A stretch of DNA of 64,000 nt, from contig JABTUW010000008.1 in assembly GCA_015075185.1 (NCBI GenBank), forward strand, positions 186,001 to 250,000, given 5' to 3'. The notes beneath the pieces were generated by a model that saw nothing but the letters and a program-made list of their open reading frames with translations, was not told the DNA's origin and made no database searches. Shown here in pieces: positions 23,810-31,673 of the stretch (its first letter is position 1; every line of letters starts with the position of its first letter). The position numbers and the translations under genes are program-made. The stretch is from Anaerolineales bacterium. Lineage in GTDB: Bacteria; Chloroflexota; Anaerolineae; 4572-78; J111.

Positions 23810-26800
23810 CTAACGCACAACTTTATAAATCCTCGTCTGCTCATTTTCAAAGACCAGTTCCAGCGCGCCCTGCGCCCGGAGCTGCTCAAATTTGTTGCTG
23901 ATGAAGGCCCCGTGGGTAATGCGCTCGATCTGGCCGTCGTAAATGTAGCTAATATTCAGCTCGTGAATGAGCTGCAGGGTGCGGGCCGGGTCGGGGCTGG
24001 ACCAGAACTCATTGACGACGAAATCCCGGTCGCCGACCTGCCAGGGGTAGCGCTGCTCGTTTTGGTGCAGGCCGCCCAGCACCGACGGCAGGCCGGTGTA
24101 GGCCGCCACCCGCATGCCGCCCTCGCGGTAGTAGCCGACTTTGGCCTCGGCCATGATCGGCGTGCCGGGCACGTTATCTTGCAGCCAGTGGATAGCTTCG
24201 TAATCATAGCTGAGGTGAATCGGGCTGCCGGCGGGCCACTCGAAGACGCCCACCGTCATATAGGCCAGGCCGTCGAGCGTGCCGCTGGGCGGGCGATTGT
24301 CCTCGCCGGGGAAACGATCGTCAACGCGGGTGCGGGTGCCGAGGACCGGATAAATCAGGCAGGCCAGCAGCAGGCTGACCAGGCTGAGCCGCCACAGCAG
24401 CAGGCCCGGCAGCGGCCAGCGCTCGCTCCACAGCCACAGCCGGGGCAGGATGACCGCCGCGGCTATACCAAACATGACCCAGACCTGAATGTAGAACTTG
24501 AACAGGGTGTTCATGCGGTAGTACTCGCTGCCGCCCAGAAAATCGCGCAGGAAGAAAAATTCAAGCCCCAGCAGGACGAGCAGGCCGGTGAAGATCAACA
24601 CGCCCAGGTAGGCCACTCCGGCAGGGGCTTCGCGGCGGAACAGAAGAAGCAAGGCCAGCGCCGCCAGCGGCAAAAGATAAGCCGGGACGGGATAGCCGAG
24701 CAGGGCCAGGGCGACGGCGCTGAACAGCACCAGTCCCGCTCCCCCCAGCGCTGGCTGGCTTTTAGGTATTTTGACGACCGCCCGGTAGATTTCGGCCAGG
24801 TGGGGCCAGACATTCCAGCGGCGCAGACCCAGGCTCAGACCGCGCAGCAGCGGGTTGCGGCTGCCTGGATAAAGCAGCGACACCCACAGCCACGAGGCCA
24901 GGATGAGAAGGAAGAAGCCCCATATTTTCAAATGCTGGTCGAGGGCGGTTTGGGTGTGGACCAGTCCCAGGCCCGTTTCGGCCGGGGGTTGGTAGTTGGC
25001 AAAGAAAGGCAGATAGAGCAGGTAGGTGACCCCTAAAAGAGCTGCGCCAAACAGCGCGCCGCCGGCCAACAACAGCAAAACCCGGGCCGGCGCCAGCGCC
25101 TCCCGTTCTTGCAGATAGCGGCCCATGAGAAACGTAGCAACCATCAGGCCCAGGTAGGTGGGCAAATCCCAGGTGTTGATCGCGGCAATCGCCCCCAAAA
25201 CAAAGGGCAGGGCCAGCCAGCGGATAAAGATGGGCAGAAGCGAGGCCGCGAGGAGGCGAGGCGGGGCCGCCGCCAAGGCGCGGGTTAGCGGGTTGGTAAA
25301 CGATAAATGAGCCAGGGGAAAGGAAAACTCTGTTTGGCTGCTCGGCTCCAGACTCTCCCGTTCCTTCGTCTCTTCGCCTCCCGTTTCATCGCTGCCCCGC
25401 CGCATCGTCTCGACTCCCAGCCAATTGTAAGCCAGGCTGAGAAAGAGGACGGTGAAGGGCAGGCCGATCATATGCGGGTGCAGGTCGGCAAAGAGGAAGC
25501 TGAAGTAGGGAAATTCGTTGATGGTGGCCGGGATGACCCGGGTGGGATCCCAGTAATTGTAAACGGCGATGACCGCCCCCCTGAAGACCTCGGCCAGGCC
25601 GCTCAAAGCCAGCACGAAGGTCTGCAGGCCGGGGATGGCGCTCTGGAAGTCGCTCTGGCTCACTTTGCCCAGCTCACGCATAAACTGGGCCGCGCCCTCC
25701 AGGTTGCCGATAAAGACGACAAAGAGGATGCCGAGCAGGCCGGAAACAATGTATTTTAGATTTACGACAGCGTGCCCGCTGGGTATTTTAGATTTACGAT
25801 TGATTGGCTGACTGTTAGTAATTGATAATTGACCATTGATTATTGACGATTGGCTCAGGTTGCCGGCCAGGCTGAAGACATTGGCGGCGGTCAGGGCGGC
25901 CAGGGTCGGCACGGCCAAGTTAAAGGCGATAGTCGGCTGGATGCCGGTCAGCTTGATCAAAACACCGACCAGGAACAGGCCGTAATAGTAGTAGTTGAGA
26001 ATACCCCCGGCAAAGAAAGGGTCGTAAGGCGGCATCTGGGCGCTTTTAACCACGGCATGGAGAAAGCCGATTTCGAGCATTTTTTCACCGCCGAGCCAGG
26101 GCTGCCACAAATCCGGGTTCAGGAGGCGCAGGTAGATGAAAAAGAGGTAAACCAGGCTGAAAACAACTTCGGTCACTAAAATCAGGCTGCGCTGTTCGCG
26201 CCACCACTGCTTGAACGGATAACGCCGCCCAACTACGCCCCACAAACTGAAGCCGCCCAGGAAGACAAGGCCAATCACGGCCGTGGTAACGGTATTGTTC
26301 AACCAGCCCAGGCTGCTGTTGAGCCAGACAAAGTAGCTGACCAGCAGCAGCCCCAAACTTTTGCTCAGCACGTAGCCGCGGTCCGGCAGGTGGTTGAAGA
26401 GGAGCAGAGTCAGCGGCAGGGCCAGCAATCCAATCAGCATGACCCCCAACCACCAGAATATCACGGCGGCGAGGGTGGACTCACTGGTCAGGCTGTTCCA
26501 GCGAAAATCGTTGACCGGTGGCAGTTGGTCAACCGGCCGGTCCAGCATGAGCGATTTACCCTGGCGTTCCTCGGGCGGGGGCAGAGACAGAGCCTGGAGC
26601 GGGTCAGCGGCCCCACGCAGCCGCATCAGCAGCGTCGGCGGGCCGGTGTAGCCGGGGACAGCGCCCTGCCAGGTATTGCCCAGGAGAGCGTCCCATTCTT
26701 CCACCGAAAGCTGGCGGGTCTTTTTGAACAGGATTGGCCTGGGGTGGTCGTAAACGGTAAAGCTCTCGTCGGCGGATTGGTCGTCAATAGTAAAGGGGCC

Positions 26801-28702
26801 GAGGCGCGGCGGCGTCTCGACGCTGTAGATTTGCTCAAAACCCAGCGCGCCTGAGAAGAGGGCCTCGTAGTAGCGGGTGCTCATGGGGTAGCGTTCCGGC
26901 AGGCGGGGGATCGTCCGCCAGAGGCGATTACTGGCCAGGGCGATGTAATCGCAGTTCATCAAGGTGCCGCGCAGTCTCTCGTACTTTTCCCGCGTGTCCT
27001 CTTCGTACATGGGCAGCTCGGGCTGGATATAGGCGTGGGCCAGGGCATTGCCGTTTGGCTCATCCAGGTTGGCCGGGATGCCTTCATCCCAGTGCTCGCG
27101 GGCGATGCAAGAGCCATCGGGCACGTTGGCGTAGGTCCAGCGGGAAAACGTGACCCAGGGATGCTCGCTGCCGTAGACGCCGTTGACAAAGGCCAGCGCC
27201 CAGAAGGCCGAGCCAGCAAGAACCATAACTGCCAGGATTATAACTGCCGGCCTGGCTGCTTTCGCCAACAGGGGGGCACCCCCGTGAACTCTGCCGAGCA
27301 AAGCCCGGCGAGGGGGCAGGTGGGTGCGGGGGGGTAGAGGAAAAATTTCGCTCTCCTCGCCTGGCGCTCCGCGCTGGTAGTCCTCTGCTCCCCCCGCCTG
27401 ACGCTCCGCGCTGGCAGTCCTCTGCTCCTCCTCGCCACTGCGCCACAGCGCCACCACCAGCCCCGCGCCGAAGAGGGTAAACAGCGGCACGACCGGGACC
27501 ATATAGCGCATGAATTTGGCCAGGAACAGCCCGGTCGGGCCAAAGTAGAGGACGATCCAGCAGAGGACAATCCACTCGCCGGGGGTCGCTTTGCCCCGGA
27601 TAGCTTTGAAGACGACCCAGAGCGTGCCGGCCAGGGCCAGCAGCCCCAGCGGCCAGCCCATGCCCCAGCGAAGCTGCTGGTCAATAAAGTACCCGTAGGC
27701 CCAGGTGCCACGGTACTGGCGGGTAAAGGGGAAATCGGCCAGGCCGCTGACCATATTGCCCTGCTCTTCGATGACGGCACGTTCAAAGTTTTCAAAATCC
27801 AGCAGGACAAAGGGGGAGGTCACAGCGAAGATGATGACAGCGACAAGCAGAGCTAACCCAGCCAGGCCGAACATACGGCCAAAGGATGAGGGCTGAAGGC
27901 TGAAGGATGAAGAGTCAATTTCTCCAGAGGTTTCACCCTTTGGCGGTTGGCGGTCAATGGTCGGCGGTCGTTTTGCGGCGAAGTAGGCGGCCACCAGCGG
28001 GGCAAAGGCCACCGGCAGGGCGCTGAATTTGGAGGCGACGGCCAGGCCAACGCCGATGCCGGTAATCAGGGCCGCGCTGCGGGAAGGGCGGTCGTACATT
28101 AAAACAGCGCCGTAGAGGGCCAGGAGGGTGAAGGTGGTCGAGATGGGATCAACGGCAAAAAAGTGGGCCAGTTGGATTTGCAGCACGGTAAATGCCGAAA
28201 GGGCCGCCGCCAGCAATCCCCCCCACAGCCCGTAGAGCCGCCGGCCCAGCAGGAAGAGGAGGTAGACCGAAAACAGGTCGGCCAGGGCCATGAGCGACCG
28301 GCCAATGAGGGTGTAGCCCCGGCCCGAGGTGCTTTGCTCCAGAAAGTGGGTCCAGGCGTCGGGCAGGAAGGATGCGGTGAGGGGGGCCAGGTTGTTGAGG
28401 CCATGCGCGGTCAGGACTAGGGTGTAAAGCGGAAAGTGGCCGTAGGTATAGCTGCGCCGGCTCTGCTGGCTGGCATCCCAAAAAGGGTTCAGGGTTGAGG
28501 CGCGCGGGTCTAATAAGGTTGAACTGTCCGCCGGCCAGCGGATGGTCGGGGCGTAAAAGAGCAGGGTCGAGCGCTCATCGGGGTGGGCATAGGTGCCGCC
28601 ATCCCAGGCGAGATTGTAAAAACGCAGCGCGGCGGCAGCGGCCAGAATGAGCAGCAAGAGTACCGGCGCGAGGCGGCGGGTGAGGTGGTGGTTAAGAGAC
28701 AT
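23810..28702 (-). CDS. Giant membrane protein: GT-C glycosyltransferase half fused to a YYY (DUF2298) half
   Basis: About 1630 aa from the ATG at 28702, which starts just before the first membrane helix (MSLNHHLTRRLAPVLLLLIL). The frame stays open for 97 codons upstream, but that stretch is repeat-rich and non-coding in look. Residues 1 to ~740 are a GT39-like GT-C transferase (early YAHPDERSTLLFY acidic motif, then a soluble domain with EHPWVTFSRWTYANVPDG). Residues ~742-1630 are a YYY domain with ILNYYYYGLF, NEFPYFSFLFADLHPHMIGLPF and YRMNTLFKFYIQVWVMFG. Two loops (near residues 255-275 and 945-980) are encoded by simple-repeat DNA. A single chain holding two transferase-like modules suggests coupled steps at the membrane. 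Confidence 0.85.
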   Translation of the reverse strand: MSLNHHLTRRLAPVLLLLILAAAAALRFYNLAWDGGTYAHPDERSTLLFYAPTIRWPADSSTLLDPRASTLNPFWDASQQSRRSYTYGHFPLYTLVLTAHGLNNLAPLTASFLPDAWTHFLEQSTSGRGYTLIGRSLMALADLFSVYLLFLLGRRLYGLWGGLLAAALSAFTVLQIQLAHFFAVDPISTTFTLLALYGAVLMYDRPSRSAALITGIGVGLAVASKFSALPVAFAPLVAAYFAAKRPPTIDRQPPKGETSGEIDSSSFSLQPSSFGRMFGLAGLALLVAVIIFAVTSPFVLLDFENFERAVIEEQGNMVSGLADFPFTRQYRGTWAYGYFIDQQLRWGMGWPLGLLALAGTLWVVFKAIRGKATPGEWIVLCWIVLYFGPTGLFLAKFMRYMVPVVPLFTLFGAGLVVALWRSGEEEQRTASAERQAGGAEDYQRGAPGEESEIFPLPPRTHLPPRRALLGRVHGGAPLLAKAARPAVIILAVMVLAGSAFWALAFVNGVYGSEHPWVTFSRWTYANVPDGSCIAREHWDEGIPANLDEPNGNALAHAYIQPELPMYEEDTREKYERLRGTLMNCDYIALASNRLWRTIPRLPERYPMSTRYYEALFSGALGFEQIYSVETPPRLGPFTIDDQSADESFTVYDHPRPILFKKTRQLSVEEWDALLGNTWQGAVPGYTGPPTLLMRLRGAADPLQALSLPPPEERQGKSLMLDRPVDQLPPVNDFRWNSLTSESTLAAVIFWWLGVMLIGLLALPLTLLLFNHLPDRGYVLSKSLGLLLVSYFVWLNSSLGWLNNTVTTAVIGLVFLGGFSLWGVVGRRYPFKQWWREQRSLILVTEVVFSLVYLFFIYLRLLNPDLWQPWLGGEKMLEIGFLHAVVKSAQMPPYDPFFAGGILNYYYYGLFLVGVLIKLTGIQPTIAFNLAVPTLAALTAANVFSLAGNLSQSSIINGQLSITNSQPINRKSKIPSGHAVVNLKYIVSGLLGILFVVFIGNLEGAAQFMRELGKVSQSDFQSAIPGLQTFVLALSGLAEVFRGAVIAVYNYWDPTRVIPATINEFPYFSFLFADLHPHMIGLPFTVLFLSLAYNWLGVETMRRGSDETGGEETKERESLEPSSQTEFSFPLAHLSFTNPLTRALAAAPPRLLAASLLPIFIRWLALPFVLGAIAAINTWDLPTYLGLMVATFLMGRYLQEREALAPARVLLLLAGGALFGAALLGVTYLLYLPFFANYQPPAETGLGLVHTQTALDQHLKIWGFFLLILASWLWVSLLYPGSRNPLLRGLSLGLRRWNVWPHLAEIYRAVVKIPKSQPALGGAGLVLFSAVALALLGYPVPAYLLPLAALALLLLFRREAPAGVAYLGVLIFTGLLVLLGLEFFFLRDFLGGSEYYRMNTLFKFYIQVWVMFGIAAAVILPRLWLWSERWPLPGLLLWRLSLVSLLLACLIYPVLGTRTRVDDRFPGEDNRPPSGTLDGLAYMTVGVFEWPAGSPIHLSYDYEAIHWLQDNVPGTPIMAEAKVGYYREGGMRVAAYTGLPSVLGGLHQNEQRYPWQVGDRDFVVNEFWSSPDPARTLQLIHELNISYIYDGQIERITHGAFISNKFEQLRAQGALELVFENEQTRIYKVVR

Positions 28703-28791
28703 GCCGAATATTGTAGTCAGGTGGAGAAGGTTGGGCAAGTATAACCTGTCAATGGCTGGCAAGTGTTCTTTTCCCTGGCAAACCGGCCCTT

Positions 28792-28835
28792 CTCGCATCA
28801 TGATCGCATCCTGATCGCATCTTGATCGCATCTTG
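28792..28835. repeat. 11-bp tandem repeat TGATCGCATCY
   Basis: Three clear copies of TGATCGCATC(C/T) start at 28801, 28812 and 28823, with a weaker partial copy before them. The 11-base period places each copy on the same face of DNA. It lies ~100 bases upstream of the giant membrane protein gene, so an operator is possible. Confidence 0.6.
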
Positions 28836-28911
28836 CTCCTTCCAAAACCCCTCATGATTGGGGTGTTATCAGTAATAGAAATATAGTAGGATAGAGTTAA
28901 ATCAGAGCTGT

Positions 28912-29109
28912 CAGGCAAGGAAATAGGGTAATCGCAGACGAACCTTGCCTGCGAGCCTGAGGCTGAAGCCATCAGGCTGAAAAGGCGAAGCATCCTGAAG
29001 GATGCTCAAATTTAGGGCGCTTTAGCGTCCTTTGCCCTCTTAGCTTGAGGTTTCAACCCCAAGCGACTTGGCTGCAAATCGAGTCTGCGATTGCCCCAGG
29101 CAAGGAAAC
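28912..29109. repeat. ~200-bp compound hairpin element flanked by direct repeats
   Basis: Outer arms GGTAATCGCAGAC (28927-28939) and GTCTGCGATTGCC (29083-29095) pair over 13 bases. Between them are smaller hairpins (AGCATCCT/AGGATGCT, AGGGCGCT/AGCGTCCT, CTTGAGG/CCCCAAG-like). The unit is bracketed by direct copies of CAGGCAAGGAAA. It ends just before the ribosome site of the next plus-strand gene. It could be a MITE-like element or a structured leader; I do not recognise a known RNA family. Confidence 0.55.
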
Positions 29110-29129
29110 AGGAGGTATTGATTGTTAGC

Positions 29130-29642
29130 ATGGCTAAAGTGATCGGTCCATTATTCAGTATGAGGGTGTCGGGGGCGCTGGGCGAGATTATTTTTGACCG
29201 GCGCGGCTTTGTGCGGCGGAAAGGGCGGGTGCGCGACCCGAAAACGAGCCGCCAGGGTGATTTCCGGCAGGCGATGATGGCGGCCCAGGAGGGGGTGAAA
29301 GTGTGCGGCCCGCAGACGCGGCAGGCGCTGCGGCGGCTCAGCCCTGAGCCGGCCCGCTGGAGCGCCTTTCTGCTGAAACATTTGCTGGGACCGGGGCGGT
29401 CAACCTACAACGAGTGCCTGGCCCGGTATGCTGAGCCGGGGCTGGAGCAGAGCGGGTGGGAAGTCGCGGCGGTCGAGGCTGACCTGCGCCCGGTCAGCCT
29501 GGCCTATGCCGGCGACACGGCGATTTCGGCGGGGGCGCAGTTGTTTTTGCTGGCCTCGACCCTGTTTTCGCTGGGCCTGTATGGAGAGTTAGGGCAGCCC
29601 GGCGGCAATGCGGCGGCGTGGCAAGAGCGCATTATGTCATAA
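29130..29642 (+). CDS. Conserved-looking hypothetical protein, possibly phage-related
   Basis: About 170 aa from the ATG at 29130. AGGAGG at 29110-29115 is 14 bases away, a little far; an in-frame TTG at 29118 is too close and ATT at 29121 would be rare. The opening MAKVIGPLFSMRVSGALGEI followed by FDRRGFVRRKGRVRDPKT is reminiscent of small proteins seen in phage or prophage structural clusters, but I cannot name a family. Arg-rich first half, hydrophobic patch (LFLLASTLFSLGLYG) near the C-terminus. No other phage genes lie nearby. Confidence 0.55.
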   Translation: MAKVIGPLFSMRVSGALGEIIFDRRGFVRRKGRVRDPKTSRQGDFRQAMMAAQEGVKVCGPQTRQALRRLSPEPARWSAFLLKHLLGPGRSTYNECLARYAEPGLEQSGWEVAAVEADLRPVSLAYAGDTAISAGAQLFLLASTLFSLGLYGELGQPGGNAAAWQERIMS

Positions 29643-29676
29643 CTCATTCGGTCCACTCGTTCCAGACCGGGTTGAG

Positions 29677-30066
29677 CTAATTGTCCAGCGGGCTGCGGAC
29701 GGCGAGGCCGCCCCGGTTGAGGACGTGGGTGTAGATCATGGTGGTTTCAAGGTGTTCGTGTCCCAACAATTCCTGGATGGTGCGAACATTGCCGGTCAAT
29801 TCTTGCTGCAACACCTCGCGGTAAAGAAACAACAGGGCACTGAAGGCTTGGTTTTGGGTAGAAGCAGTGACTTGACCGGTAACGGCCAGATCGGTCAGAA
29901 AAGCTTCGATTTCAGGAACGCCCAGCTCCTGGGGGTGGCGTTTATGGTGGAAGAGAATGAAGCGTTTGACCCAGCCGAGGTAGGCTTTTTCAGTGCGGAG
30001 GGCGTAATGGCGTTGCCGCATGAGGGTGCGGACCCGGTCAAGAAGTTTAGGGGGGTGATTGTCCAT
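29677..30066 (-). pseudogene. Integron-type tyrosine recombinase (IntI-like) with internal catalytic-domain deletion
   Basis: 129 aa where ~320 is usual. Residues 1-~92 are the SAM-like core-binding domain (RHYALRTEKAYLGWVKRFILFHH, SALLFLYREVLQQEL). The protein then jumps in frame to the extreme C-terminus NVRTIQELLGHEHLETTMIYTHVLNRGG...RSPLD, which is the integron-integrase/XerD-like ending with the second His and the Tyr nucleophile. The first Arg, the Lys and the H-x-x-R segment are gone, about 190 residues lost cleanly after LTG. It cannot catalyse recombination alone. It is oriented away from the cassette row on the plus strand, as in a normal integron, with a LexA box 79 bases upstream. 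Confidence 0.85.
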
Positions 30067-30144
30067 GGGGAGACTCCTGGTTGAAAAAGTGGTTGAAATG
30101 AGATAAAATGGTTATCAGCTTAGGGAAGATGTGTTCCAGATTAC

Positions 30145-30160
30145 ACGAACGTTTGTTCGT
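30145..30160. promoter_or_regulatory. LexA (SOS) box upstream of the integrase remnant
   Basis: ACGAAC-GTTT-GTTCGT is a perfect 16-base palindrome matching the gram-positive type LexA site CGAAC-N4-GTTCG. It lies in the integrase/cassette intergenic region and abuts TATAAT at 30160-30165. SOS control of integron integrases is established in other bacteria; here it is inferred from the site. Confidence 0.8.
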
Positions 30161-30291
30161 ATAATACCATCAAAAGTGGGAAAAAGCGAATCGCGATTCG
30201 GATAATCTGGTAAATGGGACAAAAGGCGAACTCGCGTGCGGATAAAATCGGTACGGCCAGAATATCTGCTCGTCTATTCGCTTAATAAATA

Positions 30292-30298
30292 GTTGGGC
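30292..30298 (+). other. attI-like recombination core (GTTGGGC)
   Basis: GTTGGGC matches the GTTRRRY core and is the first such site after the integrase promoter region, 36 bases before the first cassette gene. The first cassette would begin after its first G. Flanking attI features cannot be judged by eye. Confidence 0.6.
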
Positions 30299-30327
30299 CG
30301 CTAGAGGTAATCTCATTTTAAAACCTA

Positions 30328-31494
30328 ATGAAAATTACTGATGAAGTCGAGAGAATCAACCAAATACTTGCGTTACTCCACGACCCCTTATTCGTTGAAT
30401 TCGAGTTAGAGCAAGAAGCCCCCAGTATTTTTAATGCTGTTGGGCGTACCCATACAGAAACTTGGCACAGTGCATTGCTTGGATGGCTATTTGACCCTAA
30501 AAGTAGCCATAGACTCGGCATATTTCCTCTAACTCGCCTCCTTCTGTTTTTGTCCACAAGAGATACTCTTTCAGTTAATAAACGTGGCATTGACTTGAGC
30601 GAACTGCTGGCAAAAGGAGACTTCTCAGAAGCACAAGTAAGGCCCAACGAAAGAGAATTAACCGAAGTTACAGTTGGTAATATGCGCTTTGATGTTTTGG
30701 CAGATAGGATAAATTTTGAACCATTTAAAGAGGTTCAAATTCTTATCGAGACTAAAGTTAAGGCAAGAATTGACCCCATTCAGTGCGGAAAATATATTGC
30801 CTATATTGCACAGAGAAAAGTGGAAGGAGTTTTTACCATTCCAGTTTTTGTGGCTCCAACCAGCAAGATACTTGGAACCCCAGTCGAACTTTTTGGAGAC
30901 GAGTCATGGTTTGGAATTGATTATCAAAGTATCTATGACGAAGTCATTGAGCCGTGTTTGCAACATCCTTCAATTTCAGCGTTTGGAAAATTTACGCTTT
31001 CCGAGTACGTCAAAACGCTTAAATATCGTCAGCAAGGAGGAGAACCTTTGGCTACGACGCAAAAGGAACGTGATATAGTCAATGTCCTACTTGAGAAACA
31101 TGAACCGGCGATTCGAGCCTTGTATGAGATACTCTATTAAAGCTATGATGAATTTGAGCCGATTGCCGTAGATAATCAACAAGCACGACAATCTATTAAA
31201 ATCAAAATTGGACAAACCATCTTTGAGGAAGCATCGGTTACAAAGCTTTATCAGCAGGTTCTCAAGTTTCTTTACGATGGCGGTTATTTGGATAAGTTGG
31301 AACTACCTATAGCAACGGGTACAAAAAGGTACTTGCTTGCAAAAGAACCCAAACATCAACGGGGTAATGATTTTGTAAAACCTGTTGAATATAGGGGTTA
31401 CTATATGGAAGCAAATAAAAGCCGGGATAGTGCGGTTCAAGACCTTGTTAAATTAGTGGAACAAAGTGGTCTTTCGCTTCAAGTAGTACAATAA
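30328..31494 (+). pseudogene. PD-(D/E)XK nuclease-family cassette gene with an in-frame stop
   Basis: Reading 389 codons in one frame gives a continuous protein broken only by a TAA at 31138. The first 270 residues contain RTHTETWHSALLGWLFDP and FDVLADR...QILIETKVKAR, the D...ExK pattern of PDDEXK_4-type nucleases. The part after the stop (from SYDEFEPIAV to the TAA at 31492) keeps good coding sense, with TGTKRYLLA and EYRGYYMEANKSRD, probably a winged or recognition domain. This is AT-richer than the neighbouring chromosome. It is the first gene of the cassette row. A restriction-like or defence role is inference; the stop suggests decay or a base error. Confidence 0.75.
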
Positions 31495-31506
31495 AGCCAT
31501 GCAGCG

Positions 31507-31513
31507 GCCCACC
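31507..31513 (+). other. attC1 left part (R'' box GCCCACC)
   Basis: GCCCACC follows the first cassette gene by 12 bases. It is a degenerate R'' box; the same heptamer is R'' in the uninterrupted attC3 at 36840. The rest of attC1 continues after the IS110 element at 33233. Confidence 0.6.
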
Positions 31514-31673
31514 GATGTATTACAGTGTCAAGTAGCAGAACCTTAAAATTGCAAAAAGAGATGCGGATAAAGGCTGAAAAAAGAGACAGGTTGAACCAAA
31601 CCGACCTCAAACCAGAGGTTGAGCGGTAACTTTTGTCTGGGAAGGTTCGATTCAGCGTCCCGCCAGTTTCAGA

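Noticed and set aside
23912..25036. Plus-strand open frame of 374 codons inside the giant membrane protein gene
   Set aside because: Antisense shadow; the Gln/Ala/Gly-rich product mirrors hydrophobic codons on the coding strand.
28801..28833. CRISPR array
   Set aside because: The repeats are 11 bases and directly adjacent with no spacers.
29091..29129. Earlier starts for the hypothetical gene
   Set aside because: They lie in or before the AGGAGG ribosome site at 29110, inside the compound hairpin element.
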